Below are positions 16,375 to 23,158 of a stretch of DNA of 64,000 nucleotides, piece after piece; position 1 is the first letter of the stretch; every line of letters starts with the position of its first letter. The stretch lies in the NCBI GenBank assembly GCA_024228935.1, contig JAAESX010000048.1, positions 1 through 64,000 of the forward strand, given 5' to 3'. The position numbers and the translations under genes were made by a program. Source of the stretch: Pseudomonadota bacterium. GTDB taxonomy: Bacteria > Myxococcota_A > UBA796 > CAJQPC01. The notes beneath the pieces are model-generated. The model saw only the letters and a list, made by a program, of their open reading frames with translations. It was not told the DNA's origin and did no database searches.

Positions 16375-17520
16375 ATGGATCGCGACGAGTTCGGACGGCT
16401 GCTTCGGCAGCACCACATGAAGGAAGGCTGGAGCTACGACGAGGAGTTCACCCCTCGTCCGTACTGGCCTGAGGTTCCTCGCAACGAGACGGCCTTCCAC
16501 AAGTGGGCGTGGAAGACGGTGAAGCCGGTGCTCGAGAAGGGGGGCGAGGTCGTCGGCCTCGGCCACGAGGAGGGGAGCTACGACCGTCGTGTCGTGGCCC
16601 TCTGCAACCCGGGACTCGAGCCGCACTACGCCGCGACGGCGACGCTGTTCGCGGACATCCAGCTGCTGAAGGAGGGCGAGGACGCCCCCAGCCACCACCA
16701 CACGCCGTGCGCCACGCGCTTCGTGATGGAGGGCCAGGGCTGGACCAGCATCGAGGGCGACCGCGCGACGCTGACCCCGGGGGACATCGTCCACTGCGGC
16801 CCGGCCTACTGGCACGACCACCGCAACGAGGACGCCGAGGACTTCTTCTTCCTCGACGTGCTCGACATCCCGCTGCTGCAGTACCTGGGCGTGTCCGAGT
16901 GGTACTTCAAGTACGAGGACGTCAGCGGCGACCCCAAGGACGTGCACCATCCGCTGCGGCCCGACCGCAAGGACATGCGCGCGTATGAGCAGGGCTGGGC
17001 CGTGCCGGGCTTCGAGCTCGACGACCCGCGCCAGTACCGCGAGATCGGGCACTGGCCGTACGCGGACCTGCGCCCGCTGCTCGACCGCGTCTCGGCACAG
17101 CAGGGCAGCGACGTCGACGACGTGCTGCTGCGCCTTCGGAACGTGGGCAGCGCCGGCACCGTCGGCCCGACCGTCGACATCTGCAGCCAGCTGCTGCGTC
17201 CGGGCTGCTCGACGCTCGAGCACCGCCGGACCTGGGCCACGATCTTCATCTGCGTCGAGGGCGCCGGACGCATCACCATCGATGGCGTGCCGCACGAGTT
17301 CGATCTGAACGACGTGTTCGTCGTGCCGGGCTGGGCCTGGCGCCGCTGGGAGAACCCCAACTCGGCCGACTGCGTCGTGCACTCGATCAGCGACCTGGCC
17401 CTGCTCGAGCGGCTGGGCTTCGCCCGTCAGCAGAAGAAGCTGGCGGACGGCTCGATCGAGGACTCGGGCTGGCCCGCGCCGCCGTACGTCCGGACCAAGC
17501 CGATCACGACGGTCCCGTGA
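16375..17520 (+). CDS. Gentisate 1,2-dioxygenase-like bicupin (381 aa)
   Basis: Bicupin Fe(II) dioxygenase of about the usual length (350-380). The N-terminal cupin holds SHHHTPCATRFVMEGQGW (residues 106-123, metal His 107/109) and the second-motif YWHDHRNED (147-149). The C-terminal cupin has HRRTWATIFICVEGAG and FVVPGWAWRRWEN with fewer metal ligands, as in gentisate, salicylate and 1-hydroxy-2-naphthoate dioxygenases. These open an aromatic ring between adjacent hydroxyl/carboxyl carbons. The next gene overlaps by GTGA. No other gentisate-pathway genes are here, so the exact substrate is open. TATAGC lies 6 nt before the ATG. Confidence 0.85.
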   Translation: MDRDEFGRLLRQHHMKEGWSYDEEFTPRPYWPEVPRNETAFHKWAWKTVKPVLEKGGEVVGLGHEEGSYDRRVVALCNPGLEPHYAATATLFADIQLLKEGEDAPSHHHTPCATRFVMEGQGWTSIEGDRATLTPGDIVHCGPAYWHDHRNEDAEDFFFLDVLDIPLLQYLGVSEWYFKYEDVSGDPKDVHHPLRPDRKDMRAYEQGWAVPGFELDDPRQYREIGHWPYADLRPLLDRVSAQQGSDVDDVLLRLRNVGSAGTVGPTVDICSQLLRPGCSTLEHRRTWATIFICVEGAGRITIDGVPHEFDLNDVFVVPGWAWRRWENPNSADCVVHSISDLALLERLGFARQQKKLADGSIEDSGWPAPPYVRTKPITTVP

Positions 17521-18008
17521 GCCCTCCCGGACGGCGTCGGAACTGCGCCATCGTCGGCACGAAGGGCAACCACCGCTTCACGCCCCAGGTCGAGGAGATG
17601 GCCATCGCGGCCGGTCGGCTGGCGGCCGAGGCCGGCTTCGTCGTGCTGACGGGCGGCGGCTCGGGGGTCATGGAGGCCGCCGCGAAGGGCTGCCACCAGG
17701 CCGGCGGGCTCTGCGTCGCGCTGTTGCCTTCGGGCGACTTCGAGTGGGGCAACGACTGGAACCAGGTGGTCATCCCGACCTCGATCGGCTTCGCCCGCAA
17801 CATCATCACGGCGCATGCCGGCGACGTGATGCTGGCGCTTCCGGGCGGCTGGGGCACGCTCCAGGAGGTCACGTTCGCCTGCGAGCTCGGGCGTCCCGTC
17901 TTGAGCTGGAACAGCCACACGTTCCCGGAGACCGACGTGGTCCCCGAGGGGCAGGGCGAGGCGTTCGTCGACGCGTGGCTTCGGGCTCGATTCGGGGAGC
18001 TGGCCTAG
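17517..18008 (+). CDS. LOG/TIGR00725-type Rossmann protein (163 aa)
   Basis: GTG start overlapping the dioxygenase stop. Signature motifs of the lysine-decarboxylase-like (LOG) fold are VVLTGGGSGVMEAAAKG at about 42-58 and LALPGGWGTLQEV at about 103-115 (PGGxGTxxE). LOG enzymes release free cytokinin bases by phosphoribohydrolysis. Short members like this one (~160 aa, TIGR00725-like) mostly have unknown nucleotide substrates. It is coupled to the dioxygenase and followed by a structured intergenic stretch. Confidence 0.8.
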   Translation: MSPPGRRRNCAIVGTKGNHRFTPQVEEMAIAAGRLAAEAGFVVLTGGGSGVMEAAAKGCHQAGGLCVALLPSGDFEWGNDWNQVVIPTSIGFARNIITAHAGDVMLALPGGWGTLQEVTFACELGRPVLSWNSHTFPETDVVPEGQGEAFVDAWLRARFGELA

Positions 18009-18262
18009 CTCCGGCGCCCGTGCTCGAAGCCGGGCCGCCAGGCGAATCGGTGTGTCTGGAGCGGACGCCCTGGAGGGGCCGGTCCGCTGGACGCAGCGCG
18101 ACGAGACGCGCCAGCGGCTCCCTCGCGAGGGCCCGGAAGCGCGAGAGAGCCCGTCCCGGACGGGCGGGCGAACGGTCCGCGGAGGGCACTCCGGGTCGCA
18201 GGCCCGGCGCCCCTCCTCGCGGACTCGGCCTCGTGTCAGTTGGGCTCAGTCATCTGCGAGCT
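18009..18262. other. 254-bp structured, gene-free interval between convergent genes
   Basis: No convincing coding frame. Dense inverted repeats occur: GCGGAC (18061-18066) with GTCCGC (18082-18087), CGCTGG (18085-18090) with CCAGCG (18111-18116), the palindrome CCCTCGCGAGGG (18120-18131), and CCCGTCC (18150-18156) with GGACGGG (18158-18164). It may be a bidirectional terminator region or a structured RNA. Consensus motifs of RNase P, tmRNA and SRP RNA were not found in it. Confidence 0.4.
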
Positions 18263-18718
18263 CTAGCTCCAGGCGAACACCATCCACACGTGGATGCCGG
18301 TCCCGGCCAGCAGCAGCGTGGCGAGCAGACCGTGTAGGAGCCGCCAGCGCGTCCGCGGCCCCTCGGCCGGGGACAGGGCACCGACCAGCACCTGGGCCGG
18401 GATCAGCGCCCCCAGCACCAGCAGCAGCCCGTACCCGGGCGACGTCGCGTGCAGGTACAGCGGGATCAGCGACAGCACGCCGACCAGCCGATGGGCGCGC
18501 CGGATCTGTCGAGCCCGCGCCGCGTCCTGGGTCCGCCGATACAGCGCGAACACGACCTGAGCTGCGATGACCAGGGTCAGAGCCAGGCCCGACCAGCGCC
18601 GGAACGACTCGTCGTGCTGCCAGGTGTGCAGGGGCTCCCAGCTCAGATCCAGGGCGGCCTGGACCCCGTACGCCACGGCGGCGAACGCGATGAGCAGGCT
18701 CCCGCGATCGAGCCTCAC
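18263..18718 (-). CDS. Four-helix His-rich membrane protein, possible di-haem cytochrome b (151 aa)
   Basis: GTG start overlapping the upstream stop as GTGA; last gene of the six-gene operon. Four membrane helices (about 7-24, 42-60, 80-118 as two, 127-149) carry or border His residues: HTWQHD, RRAHRLVG, LYLHATSPGYG, RLLHGLL and TGIHVWMVFAW. The arrangement resembles b561-like or ferric-reductase-like four-helix bundles that bind two b haems and pass electrons across the membrane. No covalent haem motif is present. Cotranscription with c-type cytochrome genes supports a redox role; the quinone or donor site cannot be read. Confidence 0.6.
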   Translation of the reverse strand: MRLDRGSLLIAFAAVAYGVQAALDLSWEPLHTWQHDESFRRWSGLALTLVIAAQVVFALYRRTQDAARARQIRRAHRLVGVLSLIPLYLHATSPGYGLLLVLGALIPAQVLVGALSPAEGPRTRWRLLHGLLATLLLAGTGIHVWMVFAWS

Positions 18719-19536
18719 TCGGGGTCGTCCCAGGCCCGGGTCATGAGCTCGACGGTCCGCTTGCTGGCCCGTCGCTCGTGCTCCCGCATGAACACCTCGG
18801 TGCTCGGCAGGTAGGGACCATCCGCCGGCCAGCCCTCGCCGATCTCCAGCTCGATCGGGAAGTAGGGGACCCGGTCCAGGAAGCTCTGGTACGTCTCAGC
18901 GAGCGCCTTGCGGACCTCGGTCAGGCCCTCCATCAGCTCGTCGGGCGAGACCGTCCCGCGGGGGTGCGTCCAGGTCGTCGCGCCCATGACATCGAAGAGC
19001 TCCCAGTCGGTCTTGGGGGTCTTCGGGTGCTCGGAGTGGCACGTGACGCACGGCTCGGCGACGGCCAGGTCGGCGAACATCGCGGTGTGGAGGCCCTGGG
19101 TCTCGTCGTAGAAGAAACGCGGCTCCTTGTCGGCCTCGATCTGCTCGAAGACCTGTTGCTGGCGGCCTGTGAAGCGGTTGCCACGGTTGATGGCGTGCTC
19201 GGAGCCCAGGAACAGGGCCAGGTCGGTCGGCGAGCGGTCGAGCCGCACCGCGATTCCGCGCAGCGCGACGGCGGGCAAGGGACCGGACGTCGCGTCCTCG
19301 CGCAGCCAGTTCTCGTCGAACACCACGCCCATCTTCAGCGAGGGACCCACGATGTCCTTGGTGTACTGGGTCCGGAAGCTGATCTGCTCGGCGGCCGCGA
19401 GTTCGAGCAGGATGTCGGTGTCGATGCGTCGGCCGGGCTCGGCCTCGTCGCCCTCGGGCAGCGGCGGAGGCGCGGTCGCGAACAGGTAGATGCCGAGCAC
19501 GACGAGCGCGAGAGCGGCGAGCAGGTGGTTCCTCAT
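18715..19536 (-). CDS. Tll0287-like (DUF3365) monohaem c protein (273 aa)
   Basis: An N-terminal signal/anchor (MRNHLLAALALVVLGIYLFATA) is followed by a domain with DTDILLELAAAEQISFRTQYTKDIVGPSLKMGVVF. The c-type haem motif CVTCHSEHP is at 163-170. This matches the Tll0287-like haem domain found in periplasmic sensors and electron-transfer proteins. The C-terminal 70 residues (YFPIELEIGEGWPADGPYL) are outside the core domain. ATGA overlaps both the upstream pentahaem fusion and the downstream membrane gene, so the three are made together. Its role as a redox partner is inferred. Confidence 0.75.
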   Translation of the reverse strand: MRNHLLAALALVVLGIYLFATAPPPLPEGDEAEPGRRIDTDILLELAAAEQISFRTQYTKDIVGPSLKMGVVFDENWLREDATSGPLPAVALRGIAVRLDRSPTDLALFLGSEHAINRGNRFTGRQQQVFEQIEADKEPRFFYDETQGLHTAMFADLAVAEPCVTCHSEHPKTPKTDWELFDVMGATTWTHPRGTVSPDELMEGLTEVRKALAETYQSFLDRVPYFPIELEIGEGWPADGPYLPSTEVFMREHERRASKRTVELMTRAWDDPE

Positions 19537-20339
19537 CGGCCGTCTCCGAACCGCTTCTTCGTCGAGTAGGGGTCCTCACCCCCGTCCTGGTAGGCCTGGA
19601 CCTCGTCGAGCGGGATGGCGTCGTCCAGCGAGGTCGGCTCATCGAACAGGTGGTTGTCGTGGAAGTCGTGGCACTGGAGGCACGTCTCGAACCGCCCGTC
19701 GTCCGCCAGGGCCTGGTGGTCGGGCTCGAGCACCTCCTCCTCGAACTCCTCGTGGCAGTGCTCGCAGGTCTCGCCGCCGTTTGTGACGCGGCCTCCCTGG
19801 TGTTCCTGGTGGCACGACACGCAGTACTGCGGGGCGATGGCGTCCCGCGCGTCCTCGAACCGGGCCTCGCGGAAGCGGAACGGCGGGTGACGGTCTTCGC
19901 CGTCGCGGTCGTGGCAGTCCTCGCAGGCGTCGTTGTCGACGGGTCCGTGCACGAAGTCGGCGGGCGTCTCGCGCGAGCCGAGCAGCCACTGCGTGTTCGC
20001 CTGCAGCTGCTGGCGCGTGGTCCCCGGCGCCTCGAGGTGGCAGTCGGCGCACTCCAGGCCGTCGTGGCCGGTGTTCTCGGGGCCGGACGCGAGCAGGTCC
20101 TCGAGCGGCGGCGCGAACAGCACGGCGAGACCCATCGCGGCTGCGAGCGCGGCGGGCCGGTGGATGTCCGCCCACCAGGCGCGGCGCTTGCCGAGCATGT
20201 CCTCGACCTCGGGCAGGCACGAGCCGCACTGGACCGTGCAGCCCAGCCGCTTCAGGTCCTTCAGCGTGGCCCCGTCGTCGATCGCCGCCTGGACCGTCTC
20301 CCGCGTGATCTCGCGGCACTCGCACAGGATGCGGCTCAT
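19533..20339 (-). CDS. BFD-type [2Fe-2S] domain fused to a transmembrane helix and five c-type haem motifs (268 aa)
   Basis: Residues 1-50 form a Bfd-like domain: C6 and C8 (LCECREI), then C34, C38 and C41 (GCTVQCGSC), the ligand spacing of bacterioferritin-associated ferredoxin and nitrite-reductase-type [2Fe-2S] sites. KRRAWW and a hydrophobic helix (about 62-78) follow. The rest has five CxxCH motifs: CADCH 97, CEDCH 139, CVSCH 173, CEHCH 192, CLQCH 220, plus extra His for axial ligands. Positive-inside topology puts the Fe-S domain in the cytoplasm and the haems in the periplasm. It could carry electrons across the membrane in one polypeptide. Both ends overlap neighbours as ATGA. Confidence 0.8.
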   Translation of the reverse strand: MSRILCECREITRETVQAAIDDGATLKDLKRLGCTVQCGSCLPEVEDMLGKRRAWWADIHRPAALAAAMGLAVLFAPPLEDLLASGPENTGHDGLECADCHLEAPGTTRQQLQANTQWLLGSRETPADFVHGPVDNDACEDCHDRDGEDRHPPFRFREARFEDARDAIAPQYCVSCHQEHQGGRVTNGGETCEHCHEEFEEEVLEPDHQALADDGRFETCLQCHDFHDNHLFDEPTSLDDAIPLDEVQAYQDGGEDPYSTKKRFGDGR

Positions 20340-21649
20340 CCGCGGGCTCGCTCACGAAGCGCGGCGCGGTCGACCTTGCCCGTGCGCAGGCGAGGAAAGT
20401 CCTCCAGCACGACCACGCGGCGGGGGACCTTGTAGGACGCCAGTCCCTCGCGACACCAGGCGCGCAGATCCGCCTCGCCGTCGACCAGGACGAAGGCGAC
20501 GGGCTCCTCGCCGTAGCGCTTGGACGGGGCGCCGACGACCGCAGCGCCGAGCACGTTCGGGTGCTCCAGCAGGCGCTCCTCGACGTCCTGGGGGTAGACC
20601 TTCTCGGCCCCGACGTCGATGACCTCCTTGGCGCGGCCGTCCAGGTACAGGAAGCCGTCGACCAGCCGGCCCAGGTCCCCGGTGCGCATCCACTCGCCGT
20701 CGAACAGGCTGGCGGTGGCGTCCGGGTTGTCGAGGTAGCCGTCCGTGACCTGGGGGCCTCGCACCTGGACCTCGCCGTCGACGATGCGCAGCGTGTCGGG
20801 CAGGGGCGTGCCCACGCTGCCGGGGTGCCGGTCGCCGGTCAGGTGGCCGCGCGTCATCCACGTGGCCGTCTCGGTCATGCCGTAGTTGTTCGCCAGGGGG
20901 AAGCCGAAGCGCTCCTCGAACTCCGCCTGGAAGCGCTCGGACAGGGGGGCCGAGGCGCACAGGCCGAACCGCACGGTGGGCGCGCCGGTGTCGGTGAGGC
21001 GCAGTAGCGTGCGCAGGACCGCCGGGACGGACGTGAAGCAGGTCACCTCGTGCTTCGCGCAGGTCGGCCAGAAGCGAGCCGCCGAGAACGCGTTGAACCT
21101 CTCGTCGATCACGCAGGTCCCGCCGCACAGGATGGGGGTCAGGATGCCGACGATGAGGCCGTGGCCGTGGGACGGATCGAGCACGCAGTACATCCGCGTG
21201 CCGGGGCCCATGCCGAAGTGCAGCGCGGTGTCTCGAGCGCTCGCCTTCGCTGCGGACCAGGCCACGCGCACGCCCTTCGGGTTCCCCGTCGAGCCGCTCG
21301 TGTACAGCAGGAAGGCCTCCCGCTCGGCGCGCTGCGTCGCTTCGGGCTGCTCCTCTCCCAGGTCCTCGGGGGGCTCGGTCACGACCAGGACCGCTTTGCT
21401 GTGCTCGGCGAAGAACGCCTTCTCGCGGTCCGAGGACGCCGGCGAGACCGGCACCGCGCTGGCGCCGAGGTGGAGGCACCCCAGGACCAGGAGGACCAGC
21501 TCGGCCGAGCTCCCGAAGGACAGGACCACCCGGTCGCCGTCTCGAACGCCTCGTGCGGCGAGCCAGCCCGCAGCTCGCTCGACGTCACGCCCAAGCTCCT
21601 GGCCGGTCCACGCCCGCTCGTGCCCCGGTCGGGCGTCGATCAGCCTCAT
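20336..21649 (-). CDS. AMP-forming acyl/aminoacyl ligase, DltA-like role (437 aa)
   Basis: Adenylate-forming enzyme of the ANL superfamily. Core motifs are LLYTSGSTGNPKGV (P-loop), NNYGMTETATWM (A5), GEWMRTGDLGRL (A7 Asp) and the C-terminal TGKVDRAAL with the catalytic Lys. It should activate an acid with ATP and load it on the phosphopantetheine of the adjacent carrier protein. At 437 residues it is shorter than typical acyl-CoA synthetases (500-600) and nearer to DltA-type stand-alone adenylation domains. The gene order ligase, carrier and MBOAT is the dltABC theme. Substrate not predictable by eye. ATGA overlaps on both sides. Confidence 0.85.
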   Translation of the reverse strand: MRLIDARPGHERAWTGQELGRDVERAAGWLAARGVRDGDRVVLSFGSSAELVLLVLGCLHLGASAVPVSPASSDREKAFFAEHSKAVLVVTEPPEDLGEEQPEATQRAEREAFLLYTSGSTGNPKGVRVAWSAAKASARDTALHFGMGPGTRMYCVLDPSHGHGLIVGILTPILCGGTCVIDERFNAFSAARFWPTCAKHEVTCFTSVPAVLRTLLRLTDTGAPTVRFGLCASAPLSERFQAEFEERFGFPLANNYGMTETATWMTRGHLTGDRHPGSVGTPLPDTLRIVDGEVQVRGPQVTDGYLDNPDATASLFDGEWMRTGDLGRLVDGFLYLDGRAKEVIDVGAEKVYPQDVEERLLEHPNVLGAAVVGAPSKRYGEEPVAFVLVDGEADLRAWCREGLASYKVPRRVVVLEDFPRLRTGKVDRAALRERARG

Positions 21650-21888
21650 CCGGTCCGCGACGCCACGAATGCAGCCAGCCGGTCGATCGAGCCGAAGTGG
21701 TCGTCGACGACCTCGTGCGCCTGGACCTGGAAGCCCCAGGTGGTCTCCAGGAACGTCACGACGTCCAGGATGGCCAGGCTGTCGATGACGCCGTGGTGGC
21801 CGAACAGCGGCGTGTCGTTCTCCAGCTCGTCGTCCGTCAGGCCGGCGTCGAGCTCGTTCAGCAGGAAGTTCCGGATGGGGTCGTGCAC
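21646..21888 (-). CDS. Acyl carrier protein, DltC-like (80 aa)
   Basis: GTG start at 21886-21888 with a G-rich Shine-Dalgarno region. It is an all-helical acidic protein of standard carrier length. GVIDSLAILDVV contains the DSL motif with the phosphopantetheine Ser at residue 37. It lies 9 bp after the MBOAT stop and overlaps the ligase as ATGA. It is inferred to receive an acyl group from the ligase and present it to the MBOAT enzyme, as DltC does for D-alanine. No phosphopantetheinyl transferase is in the window. Confidence 0.9.
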   Translation of the reverse strand: MHDPIRNFLLNELDAGLTDDELENDTPLFGHHGVIDSLAILDVVTFLETTWGFQVQAHEVVDDHFGSIDRLAAFVASRTG

Positions 21889-21897
21889 CCCCCGAGC

Positions 21898-23121
21898 CTA
21901 TCCGAGGCCGACCATGCGGCCGAACAGCTCGCCGAGATCCGCCAGCCGGACGCCCGACCGGAGCACCAGCAGCACAAGGAAGGCGCGCGCATGGAACGTC
22001 AGCACGATGCCCGGGATGGCGCGCAGCCAGCCGGCGGGGCGACGTCCTCGCCGAAGCTGCCAGGCCAGGGTGAGCCAGACGAACAGCGCCTCGAAGGTCT
22101 CGTAGATCGCGAGCGCGATGGCCAGCTCGAGCCAGGCCTCGCCGTCCCAGATCGGTAGATGGATGCCTCGGGCCAGGAGCATGAAGGCCGCGTGGCCGGT
22201 GAACGTCAGGACGACCGCGGCGCCCAGGTTCCAGATCTTCTTCTTGGGCTGGCTGCGGTTCAGGCGCAGCACGACCGGGAAGTAGAAGAACCGCACGACC
22301 ATGTCGCGGAAGTGGATGTTCCAGTGGCGCCAGAACTCGGCGTAGTCGCGCGCCATCAGGGGGTTCTCGTAGTTGTCCCGGATGCGGTGGCCGAACAGAC
22401 GGGCGCCGGCGATGGACAGCTGGTCGTGGCCGAACCGGAACAGGAAGATGGCGACCCAGTTGGCGGTGACGGCCAGCCAGATCCAGGGCCAGGTCAGCTC
22501 GTCGAGGCCGCGGACCAGGTCCCGGTCGACCAGCAGGTGAACCGATGCGCGGCTCATCAGGTAGAAGACGGCCAGGGCGCCCAGGGCGGTGGCGGCGGTG
22601 CGCGCTCCGGACAGCAGCGCATCCTTCAGGCCCACCTGGGCGAACCCCATTCTCCACTCGGTCGGCGAGACGACGGCCGCCTTGCCCAGGACGAAGGGCA
22701 TCGAAAGGAAGTAGTAGGCGGTCTCGGCCAGGTCGGGGGTCTCGCTCTTGGCGACGCCGGTCTCCCACGTCCGGTAGCAGGCCTTCTTGAAGTAGATGAC
22801 GAACAGCAGCGACGCGAACCGGTCGTCGTCGCCCAGGACCTGGCCCGAGAACAGGATGGGGAGCAGGACCAGGGCCAGGAAGCCGGCGGCGACCCGAGGG
22901 TGCTCGCGCAGCCCGTAGAGCACGCTCGTCGAGCCGAGCACGAGCGCCAGCTGGACCGGGGTCAGCGTCCAGGCGAGGAAGCCCAGCCCAGCCGATGCGG
23001 CCAGCGCCTTGAAGACCGTCGGGGTGACGGCGACGCGCGCCACGGCCAGGACGAGCAGGCCGGCGAACCACGCGCCGAGCACCGTCGTCGAGAGGCCCAG
23101 GATGGCTTCGAGGCCCTGCAC
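21898..23121 (-). CDS. MBOAT O-acyltransferase, DltB/AlgI-like (407 aa)
   Basis: About ten membrane segments. The conserved MBOAT core is RDNYENPLMARDYAEFWRHWNIHFRDM, followed by the presumed catalytic His in VLTFTGHAAFM. It should move an acyl group from a cytoplasmic thioester to a hydroxyl on an extracytoplasmic acceptor. GTG 23119-23121 was chosen because a TACCAT box (23128-23133, minus strand) lies 6 nt upstream; the frame stays open to an ATG at 23158-23160, which would overlap the divergent gene. First gene of the operon with carrier, ligase and cytochromes. A DltD/SGNH partner is not seen. A second MBOAT is at 26175. Confidence 0.85.
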   Translation of the reverse strand: MQGLEAILGLSTTVLGAWFAGLLVLAVARVAVTPTVFKALAASAGLGFLAWTLTPVQLALVLGSTSVLYGLREHPRVAAGFLALVLLPILFSGQVLGDDDRFASLLFVIYFKKACYRTWETGVAKSETPDLAETAYYFLSMPFVLGKAAVVSPTEWRMGFAQVGLKDALLSGARTAATALGALAVFYLMSRASVHLLVDRDLVRGLDELTWPWIWLAVTANWVAIFLFRFGHDQLSIAGARLFGHRIRDNYENPLMARDYAEFWRHWNIHFRDMVVRFFYFPVVLRLNRSQPKKKIWNLGAAVVLTFTGHAAFMLLARGIHLPIWDGEAWLELAIALAIYETFEALFVWLTLAWQLRRGRRPAGWLRAIPGIVLTFHARAFLVLLVLRSGVRLADLGELFGRMVGLG

Positions 23122-23127
23122 GCCGGA

Positions 23128-23151
23128 ATGGTACGGCAGTCGCGATAGACT
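23128..23151. promoter_or_regulatory. Divergent -10 boxes TACCAT (minus) and TAGACT (plus)
   Basis: TACCAT on the minus strand (23128-23133) is 6 nt from the MBOAT GTG. TAGACT on the plus strand (23146-23151) is 7 nt from the ATG of the multihaem gene. The two boxes are 12 bp apart. Both spacings imply transcription starting at or next to the start codon, so the acylation and redox arms of the locus probably share one control region. Confidence 0.55.
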
Positions 23152-23158
23152 CGCGCGC

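Noticed and set aside
18009..18262. RNase P RNA, tmRNA or SRP RNA
   Set aside because: None of their conserved core sequences was found on either strand.
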